A stretch of 37,813 nucleotides of DNA, taken from contig JADJMD010000005.1 in assembly GCA_016709765.1 (NCBI GenBank), positions 1-37,813 on the forward strand, read 5' to 3'. The position numbers were made by a program, and so were the translations under genes. A model generated the notes under the pieces. That model saw only the letters and a list, made by a program, of their open reading frames with translations. It searched no databases and was not told the origin of the DNA. Below are positions 1 through 10,463 of this stretch, piece after piece (position 1 is the first letter of the stretch; each line of letters begins with the position of its first letter). Source of the stretch: Ignavibacteriales bacterium (lineage in GTDB: Bacteria; Bacteroidota; Ignavibacteria; Ignavibacteriales; Ignavibacteriaceae).

Positions 1-1869
1 TCCTAATAGATTTTGCCACAAAAAATATACAATTGCTACTCTTTGTATCTCTCCAACTAAGCTAAAATCTAATTTGTTTGATGATGGAACTCCACAATCC
101 CATTTTTCATAAGAAAAACATTGTTCTTACCAGTGTAATAAAAACAAATCCTGTTTTCAAATCAAGATCATCATTAAACAATTTACCAGTATAATAAACT
201 CCTGTTTGAGTTTGAAAATCTGGAACACCAATTAATTTGTTATTATTAGGGGGTAGAATAATATGATGAGTTTGATTCAAGAAGTAATTTCCAAGGTTTA
301 ATTTTAGATTAAGCCTAAGCCATCCATTACCGTAACCAATATAGATTTATAAAATACTCCACCACATAAAAACCATAAGCGTAATCATTTTTAGGAAATA
401 TTTTATATCGGCAGATACAAATTCATTTGATAATTTGCCATTTCGATTAAAGAATATTTATCATTATTTACACTATATGTTTTAAGAACAGAAGCCCCGA
501 TATAAAAGCTAAGATTTTTTTTTATTTTTAATAATAAATCAACTCCTAATCATTACTATTATCCATTGGGATTAACTAGATGCACAGGAAATTTTGGGGA
601 TTATATGTTGAACTCTTGTAATAAAAGATGGTATAAAAGTTCCATCGTTTATATTCACCAGAAACAACACGGATATCGAAAATAAATCTGCATCAAATTT
701 GTTTTTGGAAGTATTTACGTGACCAGAATCGAAATATGTATAAAAAGAATTAGTGGAAAACATATTTTGTTTTTCCTCGTCAATGTTGTTAAAACTTAAA
801 ACACTATAATCAAAATTATTACGGATATTTAATCCATATGTTTTGTTTTCCGAATATTTTACTTACCAAAGTGTTTTTTCATACCTGTTAAACTAAAAAT
901 ATACAAACTTGCATCAGATCTCATCCATTCGGCCGGCTAAATTAAAGAAATTTCCAATCTGGGTAAATGCGTGAGGATTTTCAATTCGCCATTTGGATAA
1001 AACATTGGTGCGGCTCTATAATCGTACAGAATATTATCTACAACACCACCATTAGCAATAATACTATCTGCCTCAACTCCGCCGCTATATCCGGCATTAT
1101 AATCGTTAAGAGTGTATGTTGCGATAATGTTAACCACGTTGGATAACAAATACTTTAGTTTAAATATCGCTTGCCAGATTGAATAATCAGAATTGCTATA
1201 AGTTCCATCATAAATTCTGTTCGCAATATCAAATGGGGCTATTAACTTCTTCATAACAATTGCATTAAAGCTACCATCCAAACATCATATCTCTGTTTGC
1301 GCCTTGATAAAATCTTATTCTAGTATATGGTTGGCTTGGTAAAAAATCTTTGTAATAAAATTTACACTAACTGGGTTATTATAAGCGCCATGAAATCCGC
1401 GCGGTATATGGAATAATTTCTATCGGATCAACATCTTCACTTTGTATAAGATTAAGATTTAATGAGTTGGAATATCTATCGTTATAAAAGATTCCATCCA
1501 TCAAATAACTAATTGCGTTGTTTCCAACACCGTAAATAAAGGTTTCATTTGGCTGTCCCGTAAAGCCTAAATCCTTTATAAAGTTAAATGGATAGGCTCT
1601 TAAATAATCACCGGAATATTGATATTCTTGTTTCAACAGTTCTGAATTTTTAATAATAAAACTTTTCCCGTTAGAGCTGTAGAGTCAATCGGTGCAGACG
1701 AGTCCAGTTCAACAATGGTGTTAATAAAGAATCGTTTGATAAAAAAGAGTATCGGGTTTTAGAAAGCGTATCAGGATAAATTTTTTAGTTCTGCCGTTGT
1801 TGAATCTTGAATTTGTGAAGTAACAACAATAGAGGTAATAATTATAAATGCTAAAATATTCCTGGACAT
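1..1869 (-). pseudogene. Outer-membrane receptor-like protein (TonB plug-like), heavily frameshifted, partial at left edge
   Basis: An ATG at 1869 opens a signal-peptide-like start (MSRNILAFIIITSIVVTSQ). After a frame change the stretch 1636-1379 reads FIYGVGNNAISYLMDGI and later DVDPIEIIPYTARGFHGAY, which resembles the plug domain of TonB-dependent receptors (a named variant loop followed by an 'IEII' strand). 1281-937 continues with alternating hydrophobic/aromatic segments as expected for a beta-barrel, and a further readable piece lies at 763-572. At least five frame changes interrupt it and no long frame is readable in 1-571, so the left end is uncertain and the gene may continue outside the window. 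Likely location is the outer membrane; substrate unknown. Alternative: another outer-membrane beta-barrel without TonB dependence. The family call is moderate; that this is one broken gene is more certain. Confidence 0.5.
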
Positions 1870-2103
1870 AAAAATTTATCTAAGCCATATTTTATTAAAG
1901 ATTAAAATAACGAATTATCAAATGTGCATCAAAGCCTTAAACCAGTATAGGATAGAATATGAGTTGATTGTACCCTCAATTTATGGTAGTAGAACTAAGT
2001 GTGTTTAAAAATTATTTTACGAGAATTCTTTTCTTTTGAAATAAAAATATATATTTTCACTTTGTAAATAAACTTCATTCATTAATAAAAGAGAGGGCTA
2101 ATT

Positions 2104-2386
2104 ATGGCAGCAGCCAAACCAATGACCAAAGGTCAAATTCTTGATCATATGGCAAGAAAACCGGCGTAACTAAAAAGTTTGCTGGTGAGTTTTTAGAAAA
2201 GCTCGTAGCTTTATCATACAAAAGAAGCTAAGAAGGCATTCACAATCCCTGGATTAGGTAAATTAGTTGTTGTAAATCGCAAGAAAGAATGGGCAGAAAC
2301 CCAGCCACAGGCGCTACAATGGTTATACCTGCAAAGAGAGTATTAAAATTCAGAATAGCTAAAGCAGCAAAGATAACGCTTTATAA
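2104..2386 (+). pseudogene. HU-family DNA-binding protein, frameshifted
   Basis: Starts ATG at 2104 after a GAGAGGG ribosome site. The pieces read MTKGQILDHMARK, then TGVTKKFAGEFLEKLVALSY, then KEAKKAFTIPGLGKLVVVNR, then MGRNPATGATMVIPAKRV and KFRIAKAAKDNAL before TAA at 2384-2386. This is a complete HU/IHF fold of about 93 residues: two N-terminal helices, the 'G.GKL.V' strand and the DNA-intercalating arm containing 'RNPATG'. HU proteins bind and bend DNA and compact the nucleoid. At least three single-base indels break it (near 2157, 2220 and 2289, possibly 2371), all in or next to short runs, so sequencing error is the simplest explanation. A terminator follows directly, suggesting a monocistronic transcript. 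The family assignment is firm. Confidence 0.8.
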
Positions 2387-2410
2387 TCTGGATTAAGTAT
2401 GTTTTATTTA

Positions 2411-2444
2411 AGCGAAGGATAAGTATTTGTTCTTCGCTTTTTTA
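2411..2444 (+). terminator. Rho-independent terminator after HU
   Basis: AGCGAAG (2411-2417) pairs perfectly with CTTCGCT (2432-2438), followed by a T-run (TTTTT) to about 2443. It lies 25 bases after the HU stop and just before the ribosome site of the next gene. Confidence 0.75.
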
Positions 2445-2459
2445 ATTAATGGAGATGTT

Positions 2460-2868
2460 ATGAGTGAAATAGTTTATGCAATTGAAAAATCTCTTGATGT
2501 TTCAGAATTCATTGAAGTACTTAAAAACAGCACTCTTGCAGAACGCAGGCCTATTGATGATGAACAGGGAATTTCATCAATGTGTAATAATGCTAACTTA
2601 ATTGTAACGGCACGGTAGATGGAGAACTTATAGGAATCGCTCGTTCTATTACAGATTTTGTTTATTGCACTTACCTTTCCGATCTTGCAGTTGATACAAA
2701 ATATCAAAAAGGGGAATTGGCAAAAGATTAATTGAAGAAACAAAAAGCAAACTTCGCAAGCGAAATTAATTCTTCTCTGCACCTGCTGCAGTTAATTATT
2801 ATCCCAAAATCGGAATGACAAAGCATAATCACTGTTACTATATTGACGATGTTGAAGATTTGCAATAA
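2460..2868 (+). pseudogene. GNAT family N-acetyltransferase, frameshifted
   Basis: ATG at 2460 (MSEIVYAIEKSLDVSEF) has GGAG at 2451. The frame breaks near 2610, then continues as DGELIGIARSITDFVYC and YLSDLAVDTKYQK. After another break it reads GIGKRLIEETKSKLRK, the acetyl-CoA binding motif A (here K..GIGKRL), and it ends with AAVNYYPKIGMTKHNHCYY, the usual GNAT C-terminal 'A..YY.K.GF' strand. About 136 residues, normal for a single-domain GNAT. These enzymes move an acetyl group from acetyl-CoA to an amine; the substrate here cannot be told. Three indels are needed to restore the frame (about 2612, 2712 and 2765), the second and third beside G/A runs. Cytosolic, probably transcribed alone. 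Confidence 0.72.
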
Positions 2869-3004
2869 ACATCGCCTTTCTCCTTATTCTTTTCCTCTCA
2901 TTGTAGTAAATTTGCTTTAGAAAAAAACGAACAAAGAGTGTTTAAAAACCAGGGTTAACAATTCAGCAAAGAAACGATTAGACAATCACTTTTAGGATAA
3001 CCAA

Positions 3005-5391
3005 ATGTTAAAAAATTTTTAATTATCTCCCTGTTTTTAATTTCAATAAATTATTCACAGACAATTCGTGATTTAATCCAGCCAATTAACTTATTGCAAG
3101 ATCAACCAACAAAAGTTTTGATTAGCGATATCTTTTATTCTGATAATTATACTGTTGAATTTACTTCAACAAATAACATTATTGTTAGTTATGATATATC
3201 AACACTGGAAGTTTTATTCACTCCCCAAAAGGATTTTTCAGGAATAGAATTAATTCCGTTCAAATTAAACGAGGGAGATTTATCAAATTCCTGTTAAGCT
3301 TGTAAAAAGTAAAAAATATATCTTTACTTATCACCCGCAAGCTGGCGAAAAAGAGTAAATTTATTTGGTCAGTTTAATAGCTGGGATAGACAAAGCCTTC
3401 CGATGAAGGATACAAATGGCGATGGTGTGCTTGAAGTTGAAATTTCACTTGATCCTGGAAGATACGAATATAAATTTTTTGTTGATGGAAAAGAAGTTAT
3501 TGATCCCGCTAATCCAGATAAAGTTCCAAATGGTATGGGAGATTTTAACTCGCTAAGAATAATTGAAGAATCTGCAAAAGACAAAATGTTTCTTCACATC
3601 CTGGGGTCAGAAAAAGTCAAAATGAGTTAAAACTTAAGTTCTATTTTGAAAATGTTGATCGAAGCAACATGGATTTAGCAAAGAAAGTCTAATTGTATTG
3701 TTTGATAATAAAAAATTTCCTGCTGAACTTATCCAAATAAATGGAAGAGATATTACTCTTATTACAAAGGGTAAAATGTTAAATGGAAATCATTCAATTA
3801 GAGTTGCAGCTAATCGTATGGGCAATGTTAGCAATATCCAAACTGTACAATTATTCGATGGAGTTGTTGCTGGAAAATCAGAAACAAAAACACTTAAAGA
3901 TAATATAATTTACAGTATTATGATTGATCGCTTTAGTAACGGAGACAGATTAAATGATAATCCAGTTATTCATGATTCACTTTTTACTCCAGCAAATTAT
4001 CAAGGCGGCGATTTACAAGGAATATTAAATAAAATGGAGGATGGATATTTTGATAAGCTTGGTATAAATGCCCTATGGATTTCTCCAATTATTGATAATA
4101 CAAATAATGCTTATCGTGAATATCCTGCACCTCATCGTTGGTACACAGGCTACCATGGTTATTGGCCTGTATCATCTACAAAAGTTGAAGAACATTTTGG
4201 CGATATGAAGCTTGCCAAAGAATTAATACATAATGCTCACAAAAAAGATATTAATGTGTTTTTAGATTACGTTGCTCATCATGTTCATCAGGAGCATTGG
4301 ATGTGGAAAGATCATCGCGATTGGTTTGGCACTTACAATCTACCAAACGGTAAATTGAATTTAAGACTTTGGGATGAGTACAGATTAACAACCTGGTTTG
4401 AACCATATATGCCATCGTTTGATTTTGTAAGTTCTTACGAGGCGCTTGAGTTTATGACAGACAATGCAGTTTGGTGGTTAAAAGTCACTGGCGCTGATGG
4501 TTTTCGTCACGATGCAGTTAAACACGTTCCAAATGAATATTGGAGAATGCTAACCAGCAAATTAAAGCGTGAAATTGAAATTCCGCAAAATAAAAACGTT
4601 TATCAAATTGGTGAATCATTTGGTGGAATCGATATGATTGCCTCTTACGTAAACAACGGACAATTAAATTGCACAATTTAATTTTAATCTTTACGATGTT
4701 GCTGTTCCAACTTTTCTTGATGAAAGCTTCGTTCAAACTATTAGATTATCAAATGCAAAAAAAGTTTTCAGGTTTTGGGTACAATAATTTAATGGGCAAC
4801 ATTATGGATAGCCATGATAAAATACGCTATATGGCTTATGCAGATGGCGATCTAACAATTAATGATGGAAGAGCAAGTGAATTTGCATGGAACAATCCAC
4901 CCAAAGTTGATAATCCCAAAAGTTATGATAAACTAAAACTTCATATTGCATACTTGTTGACAATTCCTGGTATCCCTATTATTTATTACGGAGATGAAAT
5001 TGGAATGACAGGCGCAGCTGATCCAGATAACAGAAGAATGATGCGCTTTAATGACGACGAGTTGAATGAGCTTGAAAAACAGACATTTGAAGATGTTAGC
5101 AAACTGATTCACATCAGAAAAGAACATTCTGCATTACGATATGGTGATTTTTTAACTCTACAAGCTGATAAAGATATTTATGCTTATTTAAGATCTGATA
5201 TGAATGAGAGAATTTTGACAATTATAAATAAAAATTCTAATCAACAAAAAGTTGAATTGACTTTACCAGTAATGTATAAAGTAAACAAAGCAAAGGATCT
5301 TGTAAGTGGGAAAGATTTAGTTGTAAAGAATAACCAAATTTTGCTGACAAGTGATGGAACTAAATATTTAATTTTGGAATTAGAAAAATAA
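3005..5391 (+). pseudogene. Secreted GH13 alpha-amylase family glycosidase with N-terminal glycogen-binding-like domain, frameshifted
   Basis: Starts at 3005; a break after six codons is followed by FLIISLFLISINYSQ, a signal peptide. An early-set domain follows, then a CBM48/AMPK-like domain (3360-3590, FNSWDRQSLPM ... PGRYEYKFFVDGK). The catalytic barrel shows the four GH13 regions: I DYVAHH (about 4266), II GFRHDAVKH with the nucleophile Asp (about 4500), III QIGES with the acid/base Glu (about 4607), IV MDSHDKIR (about 4804). A C-terminal beta domain ends at 5391. Such enzymes cleave alpha-1,4 glucans (starch, glycogen, maltodextrin); subtype not resolvable, neopullulanase or cyclomaltodextrinase are options. 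No T9SS tail, so probably periplasmic. About seven single-base breaks (near 3010, 3282, 3350, 3605, 3670, 4670, 4760), mostly in A or T runs. Confidence 0.82.
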
Positions 5392-5402
5392 ATGGAGATA
5401 TA

Positions 5403-5779
5403 ATGGCTAAGCTAACAATAGTTTATGGTGTAGTTTTTATTTTAATGGGTTTATTTGGATACTTTGGAATTAGCAGCGAAAGTATAACTGCTCTTATTCC
5501 AACTTTTTTGGAATTCCAATGCTAATTTTTGGATGGCTAGGACTTAACGAAAAATATTTAAAGCACTCAATGCATGGCGCTGCAGTTTTAGAACTAATCG
5601 GTTTTGCAGGCACCATCAGCGGGCTTATTAAGTTCTTTAAAATGCTTGGTGGTGCAGAAACTGCAAGACCAGCGGCTGTTACGGTTCAAGCAATTATGGC
5701 TTTGCTCTGTTTAGTGTTCATTGTTTTAGCTGTTAAATCTTTTATAGATGCAAAAAAGAATAGGACGAAAAGTGAATAA
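5403..5779 (+). CDS. Small integral membrane protein, one frameshift
   Basis: ATG at 5403 follows GGAGA placed 6 bases upstream. It reads MAKLTIVYGVVFILMGLFGY, then a missing T in the run near 5505 shifts the frame; the restored join is PTFFGIPMLIFGWLGL and the protein runs on to LAVKSFIDAKKNRTKSE. About 125 residues with four predicted membrane helices and a charged C-terminus. I do not recognise the family; the layout resembles small DoxX-like or TMEM14-like membrane proteins, but no diagnostic motif is seen. It starts 11 bases after the amylase stop and overlaps the start of the next gene, so it is probably co-transcribed with both. Confidence 0.6.
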
Positions 5780-7102
5780 GTTATTAATATTTTTATTAGC
5801 AGGATTGATTTTTTGTTTCCTGCTCAGATAAAAAGAACCAATTATTCAAAGTGATCTTGAGTTAAAAATAAACAATATCGCCGAAGATTATGTAAAACTA
5901 GTTTTAGACATCGGACAGTACGATGCTGATTTTGTTGATGCTTATTACGGACCGGAAGAATGGCGAGCAAATTTTAAATTTGGTTTACCATTTGATTCAA
6001 CTGCATTTAAAAGTTTATCAAAGCAAGCAGATGATTTGCTTAATCAACTTGAATCTCTTGGTGAATATAAGGCTGATGAATTAGAAACTCTTCGCTTCAG
6101 GTATCTTTACAAACAAATTCTTGCTTGTAAAACAAAAATCTTTATGCTTAATGGAGTTCTGCTTCCTTTTGATGAAGAAACAAAAGCACTGTATGATGCT
6201 TCAGCACCAACACATAATGATGATTTTTTTCAAACAACAATAACAGAGCTTGATAAAATTCTTCCGGGTAATGGTGATGTTGCAAAAAGATTAAATGATT
6301 TTAAATCCAAGTTTGTCATCCCGACAGATAAACTTAAAGATGTTTTTGATACAGCAATAAAAGAATGTAAAACTAAAACACTCGATCATATAAAACTCCC
6401 AGAATCAGAATCGTTTAAAGTTGAGTACGTAAAAGACAAACCTTGGGGCGCTTACAATTGGTATAAGGGAAATTTTTATAGCGTTATTCAAGTAAATACT
6501 GATTTACCGATTTATATAGATCGCGCTGTTGATCTTGCCGCACACGAAGGTTATCCGGGTCATCACGTTTATAACGTTTTATTAGAATATAATCTCGCAA
6601 AAAAAAGAAATTGGGTTGAGTTTAAAGTTTATGCACTGTTTTCACCGCAATCTTTAATTGCAGAAGGAACTGCTAATTATGGTATTGCAGTTGCATTCCC
6701 GGTAATGAAAGAATAAAATTTGAAAGTGAAGTTTTGTTTCCGCTTGCAGGCTTAAATCCGGATGATGCTGATCTTTATTACAAAGTTTTAGCTCTTCAAA
6801 AGAAATTTAGCTATTCGGGAAATGAAGCCGCAAGAAATTATCTTGATGGTAAATGGACTCGCGAACAAACAGTTGCATAGGCTTCAAAAATATGCTTTGC
6901 GAACAAAAGATAGCGCAGATAAATATGTCTCTTTTATTGAAAAGTACAGAAGCTATGTAATTAACTATAATTTGGGTATGGATATAGTTAAAGATTACAT
7001 AGAACGAAATGGTGGAACTGAGAGCAATATCGAAAACGCTGGCGATTATTTGAACTTTTATTATCAATACCCCAAACACCAAGTGCACTAATAAAAAGAT
7101 AG
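5772..7102 (+). pseudogene. DUF885-family metalloprotease lipoprotein, frameshifted
   Basis: A GTG at 5772, overlapping the previous stop by 8 bases, opens NKLLIFLLAGLIFF, then SCSDKK: a lipoprotein signal (lipobox before the Cys) once one base near 5818 is restored. The long frame 6036-6716 contains AAHEGYPGHH (about 6538-6567), the HExxPGHH zinc-binding motif of the DUF885 family, and LIAEGTANYG with the downstream Glu. DUF885 proteins are predicted zinc peptidases; the substrate is unknown. Breaks occur near 6704, 6877 and 7027; restoring one A near 7027 gives FELLLSIPQTPSALIKR and a stop at 7100-7102, 8 bases before the next gene. About 440 residues, shorter than the 550-600 usual for this family, though several indels make the count approximate. 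Confidence 0.75.
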
Positions 7103-7110
7103 AGTAGCTG

Positions 7111-8257
7111 ATGGCAAAAAGAAATCAAATAGATGGTACAACAAAGTTTTTTATTACAATTATTGGATTAGTAGTCATTGGCATTGTACTTAGAGAACTG
7201 AGCAACATATTCATTCCTTTAGTAATTGCAATTTTTTGTTTTTTGTTTTTGCCCCTTTTTAATTCATGGTTAACAGGAAAAAGGTTCCTATGCTCTTTAT
7301 TACCCTGCTGGATATTGCTATAACTTTTGGTTTGCTGTATGGAGTTGGAAGAATAGTTGTTGATTCATTTTTTCAATTTAGTGCAAGCTTGCCTTTTATG
7401 GGGACAAACTAAGTAATATGATTAAAGTGACAGCGACTTCCTGGGGAATTACTGATCCATTCTTTACTGAATTTTCAATTGACAATTTACTTGCAAGTTT
7501 AAATATTAAAAATATTGCTGGTGGTTTATTTACCTCCACAATCTCACTTCTTGGAAATGTACTATTTGTATTGTTCTTCTTTGTTTTTGTTCTTTCAGGA
7601 AATAAAACAATTTATGAGGCTATTAAACATCGGTACGTTAATAAAAAGTTAGTCCACAATTAAAATAATTAAAAAAGTCTTCAGCGTTCAAATGATGCCG
7701 TTGATGAACAAATATTATTGGACAAAATTAATCAGGAAAGAACGATACGAGAACAGCAACTTGAAATAACTTTTAAAAAATTACTGAACAAATACAACGT
7801 TATATAATTGCAAAATTTACGGTTAATCTTACTGCCGGAATTATAACAACAATTGTTCTTGCAATTATTGGAGTAGATTTTCCGATTGTCTGGGGATTGT
7901 TTGTTTTTCTTTTCAACTTCATTCCAACGATTGGTTCTGCCGCTGCACTTGTGTTTCCTGTTTTGTTTACATTAGTTCAGTTTGATTCTTTTGGAACAGT
8001 AATTCTTGTGTTAGCTTTAATGGCCCGGCATACAAACGCTTGCATTCAATGTTGCCGAACCAATGCTGCTTGGCAAACGACTTAACTTAAATCCTTTGTT
8101 AATTTTGCTTTCTGTTTTAGTGTGGGGTTACATTTGGGGAATTGTAGGAATGCTTCTCTCTGTTCCTCTTACTGCAATTATCAAAATTATCATTTCAAAT
8201 TCCAATTCAGCTAATATGGAATTTTTTGAACAGTTGATGAGCCAAGAAAAACTATAA
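7111..8257 (+). pseudogene. AI-2E family transporter (PerM/TqsA-like), frameshifted
   Basis: ATG at 7111. Hydrophobic helices at both ends flank a soluble central part, and the C-terminal half carries FNFIPTIGSAAALVFPVL (about 7909-7962), the 'P.IG' loop conserved in the family, then NLNPLLILLSVLVWGYIWG (8081-8137) and GMLLSVPLTAIIK, both very typical. Length about 375-380 residues matches the family. Members export small molecules or ions across the inner membrane (autoinducer-2 in E. coli TqsA, sodium/proton exchange in others); the substrate here is unknown. Six or so frame changes (near 7280, 7402, 7650, 7700, 7785 and 8025). It ends convergently with the DUF4922 gene, 61 bases apart. Confidence 0.8.
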
Positions 8258-8318
8258 CTTTTTTGCTTAATAAAATTTATTATCCTTATAAAAACATTGC
8301 ATTAGCCGTTTTTACAAA

Positions 8319-9321
8319 TTATACTATTTCTCTTAATCTCATCAATATCATTTCAAACTGTTTCTCATCAATAAAAACTTCATTAAATATATTCGCAATT
8401 TGATCTTTTGTAATTTTGTTATAGTCTTCCTCACGCGGGAAAACACAAACCCCGCCTAAATCAATTGCTGCTGGACTTACCAACATTTTACTTTCATCTT
8501 CTGCAAAGAAAACTGCTGGGCGGTGTTTTGCTCTTAGAAATACTATTACTCGCCATCCATATTTTTCTTCATAAAAAGAAACAAGATTTAATAATGGCTC
8601 TTGCTCCTCTTCCATCAAATTAGAATATGTTTTATAGAATTTATTAAAAAAATCAATAACCAAATCTTTATCAATACTTTCAATCGATAAAAATTTTCTC
8701 AATTCATCATTAATCATAAAAAGATAAATCATCATCTTCAAAAAATCATTTTACCGTATTCATTTTTAATTTGATGAAACTCGTCATCAATTGGCATGAA
8801 ATATTTATTGCCGGCTTGAAAATGCAGATGATCCGGTGCTGAAGCTCCGCATCTTGGTCCGTTGTAAATAACAGAATAGTGTTTTGAAAGATCTTTGCTC
8901 AAATCCAGCATATCAGTAAAGTATCAATTATCCGCTGTGGTTGATGCTGTTTGTTAGTTAACGTAAAATGAGTTGGAAATATTGGGAATGGGTTGCAAAG
9001 TATAATGTAATTATCGTTGTACAAAATCCCCTTTTGCTCGGAAGGAAGGTTTTCAACACACAAAAAACATTTTCTTTTGCTTATAGATTTTGGATCAACT
9101 TTTGCGGATGTTGATATCATTCTTCCAGCATTAAACTGCGCCTTAATCTGAAATCCATCAAACTGAAATGATTTTGATTTTACTGTTTCAAGTGATTGAA
9201 CCCCTGTTTTAAGCATCTGCCACTGTTCTGTTTGGATATCAAATAATCTTTTTGCTGCGTCGGAAAAATTATTTTCATCAATTAGGTTTAGTATTAATTG
9301 GTCATTGGATAATACATTCAT
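8319..9321 (-). CDS. DUF4922 domain protein (HIT/nucleotide phosphorylase-like), two frameshifts
   Basis: ATG at 9321. The first part contains KRKCFLCVENLPSEQKGI and NPFPIFPTHFTL followed by KQHQPQRI, signatures of DUF4922. After a break near 8915 the sequence continues YNGPRCGASAPDHLHFQAG, which carries the HIT-like His-x-His active-site pattern (HLHFQ). A second break near 8748 leads into a C-terminal domain ending LMRLREIV. About 333 residues in total. The fold relates it to ADP/ATP adenylyltransferases and GDP-galactose phosphorylase, so a nucleotidyl transfer or phosphorolysis of a sugar nucleotide is plausible, but no reaction is established. Its start is 6 bases from the stop of the glycosyltransferase upstream, so it is the last gene of the SpoIID-GT4-DUF4922 operon. 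Confidence 0.8.
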
Positions 9322-9327
9322 ATAAAT

Positions 9328-10443
9328 TCAATTTCTATTTAAATAATTATTGTAACTCTCGATTATTTTATCGGTTACAATTTCAATATCAAACATTTTT
9401 AAAACCCGCTCTCTAGCAGCTTTGCCAATAGATAATCTCAAATTCTCATCAAGAATAAGCTTCTCTGTTTTCTTTGCAAGATCTTCCGCATTTTTATTCT
9501 GGAATAATATATTAGTTTTCCCATCAACCGCAATATCAAGCACACCATCGGAATTAGCACAAACCGACGGTTTTTCCATAGCCATAGCTTCAATAAGTGC
9601 AATACCAAACGCCTCCGCATGCGATGGAAAAATGAAAATATCAAAAGCAGAAATAACATCAGGTATATCACTTCGAAATCCAGTAAGAATCAAATTTTCT
9701 ATTTTAAGATTTTGACTCAAGCTTTTAATCCTGTTTGCATAATCATCTTCCCCACGGCTTGCTTCGCCAACTATCATAAATTTTAAGTTGATAAATTTTG
9801 TTGAGAGAATCTTTGCAGATCTTAAAATTCTTCTATGTCCTTTCCCCGGACTAAATCTTGCAATCATCCCAATTACAATATCGTTATCACTATAACTAAA
9901 TTCTTTTCTCACCCTATCCCGATTTGAAATTGTTGGATTAAATTTTTTAGCATCTACCCCATTGTAAATTAATTCAATTTTATGGGGTGGCAATGAAGTT
10001 GTATCGATTAAATTATTTTTTATCACACTACTTATGGCTATTGCAACATTAATTCTGCTATAAATTTTATTGTGTAAATAATCTTTTTTAAGAATAAATG
10101 ATCCAATATGTTTTGTAAAAAACAAAAGTGTTTTGTTTTTTATAATTTTTAATGCTGGAACAATTACCCACAAATCTTTAGATGCATGACTATGTATTAA
10201 ATCATAACACCCGGATTTAATAATTGTAGATGTTTTTAATATTGTAATAGGGTTTGGAAGTTTACTAATATTAACTGAATGAATTATTATTCCAAGATTA
10301 TTCGCTTCTAATTGCAGCCTCGAATCATTGGCGCAAAGAAGTTCAACTATAATGTTGTGTTTTAAAAGTTGCTTTATTCCGGTTAGCGTAACCATTTCCA
10401 TTCCGCCCCAGCTTTTAGATAAACAGGAATAAAGTATTTTCAT
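9328..10443 (-). CDS. Glycosyltransferase family 4 (GT-B fold)
   Basis: An intact 371-residue frame. The N-terminal Rossmann domain has SKSWGGMEMV (glycine-rich acceptor loop) and DLIHSHASKD; the linker reads LIYNGVDAKKF. The C-terminal donor-binding domain has IGMIARFSPGKG, FMIVGEASRGEDD, LTGFRSDIPDV and FPSHAEAFGIALIEAMAMEK, the E-x7-E nucleotide-sugar motif of retaining GT4 enzymes. No signal peptide or membrane helix, so it acts in the cytosol, perhaps peripherally on the inner membrane. It transfers a sugar from a nucleotide sugar to a glycan or lipid acceptor; specificity is unknown. It starts 20 bases after the SpoIID-like gene and ends 6 bases before DUF4922. Unlike its neighbours it has no frameshift. 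Confidence 0.9.
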   Translation of the reverse strand: MKILYSCLSKSWGGMEMVTLTGIKQLLKHNIIVELLCANDSRLQLEANNLGIIIHSVNISKLPNPITILKTSTIIKSGCYDLIHSHASKDLWVIVPALKIIKNKTLLFFTKHIGSFILKKDYLHNKIYSRINVAIAISSVIKNNLIDTTSLPPHKIELIYNGVDAKKFNPTISNRDRVRKEFSYSDNDIVIGMIARFSPGKGHRRILRSAKILSTKFINLKFMIVGEASRGEDDYANRIKSLSQNLKIENLILTGFRSDIPDVISAFDIFIFPSHAEAFGIALIEAMAMEKPSVCANSDGVLDIAVDGKTNILFQNKNAEDLAKKTEKLILDENLRLSIGKAARERVLKMFDIEIVTDKIIESYNNYLNRN

Positions 10444-10463
10444 AAGTTAAAAATCTTTGTCAC

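Noticed and set aside
3005..8257. Possible programmed frameshifting or a cluster of true pseudogenes
   Set aside because: Different unrelated genes are all affected, the breaks fall in homopolymers and no slippery-site plus structure pattern repeats. Sequencing indels explain it better.
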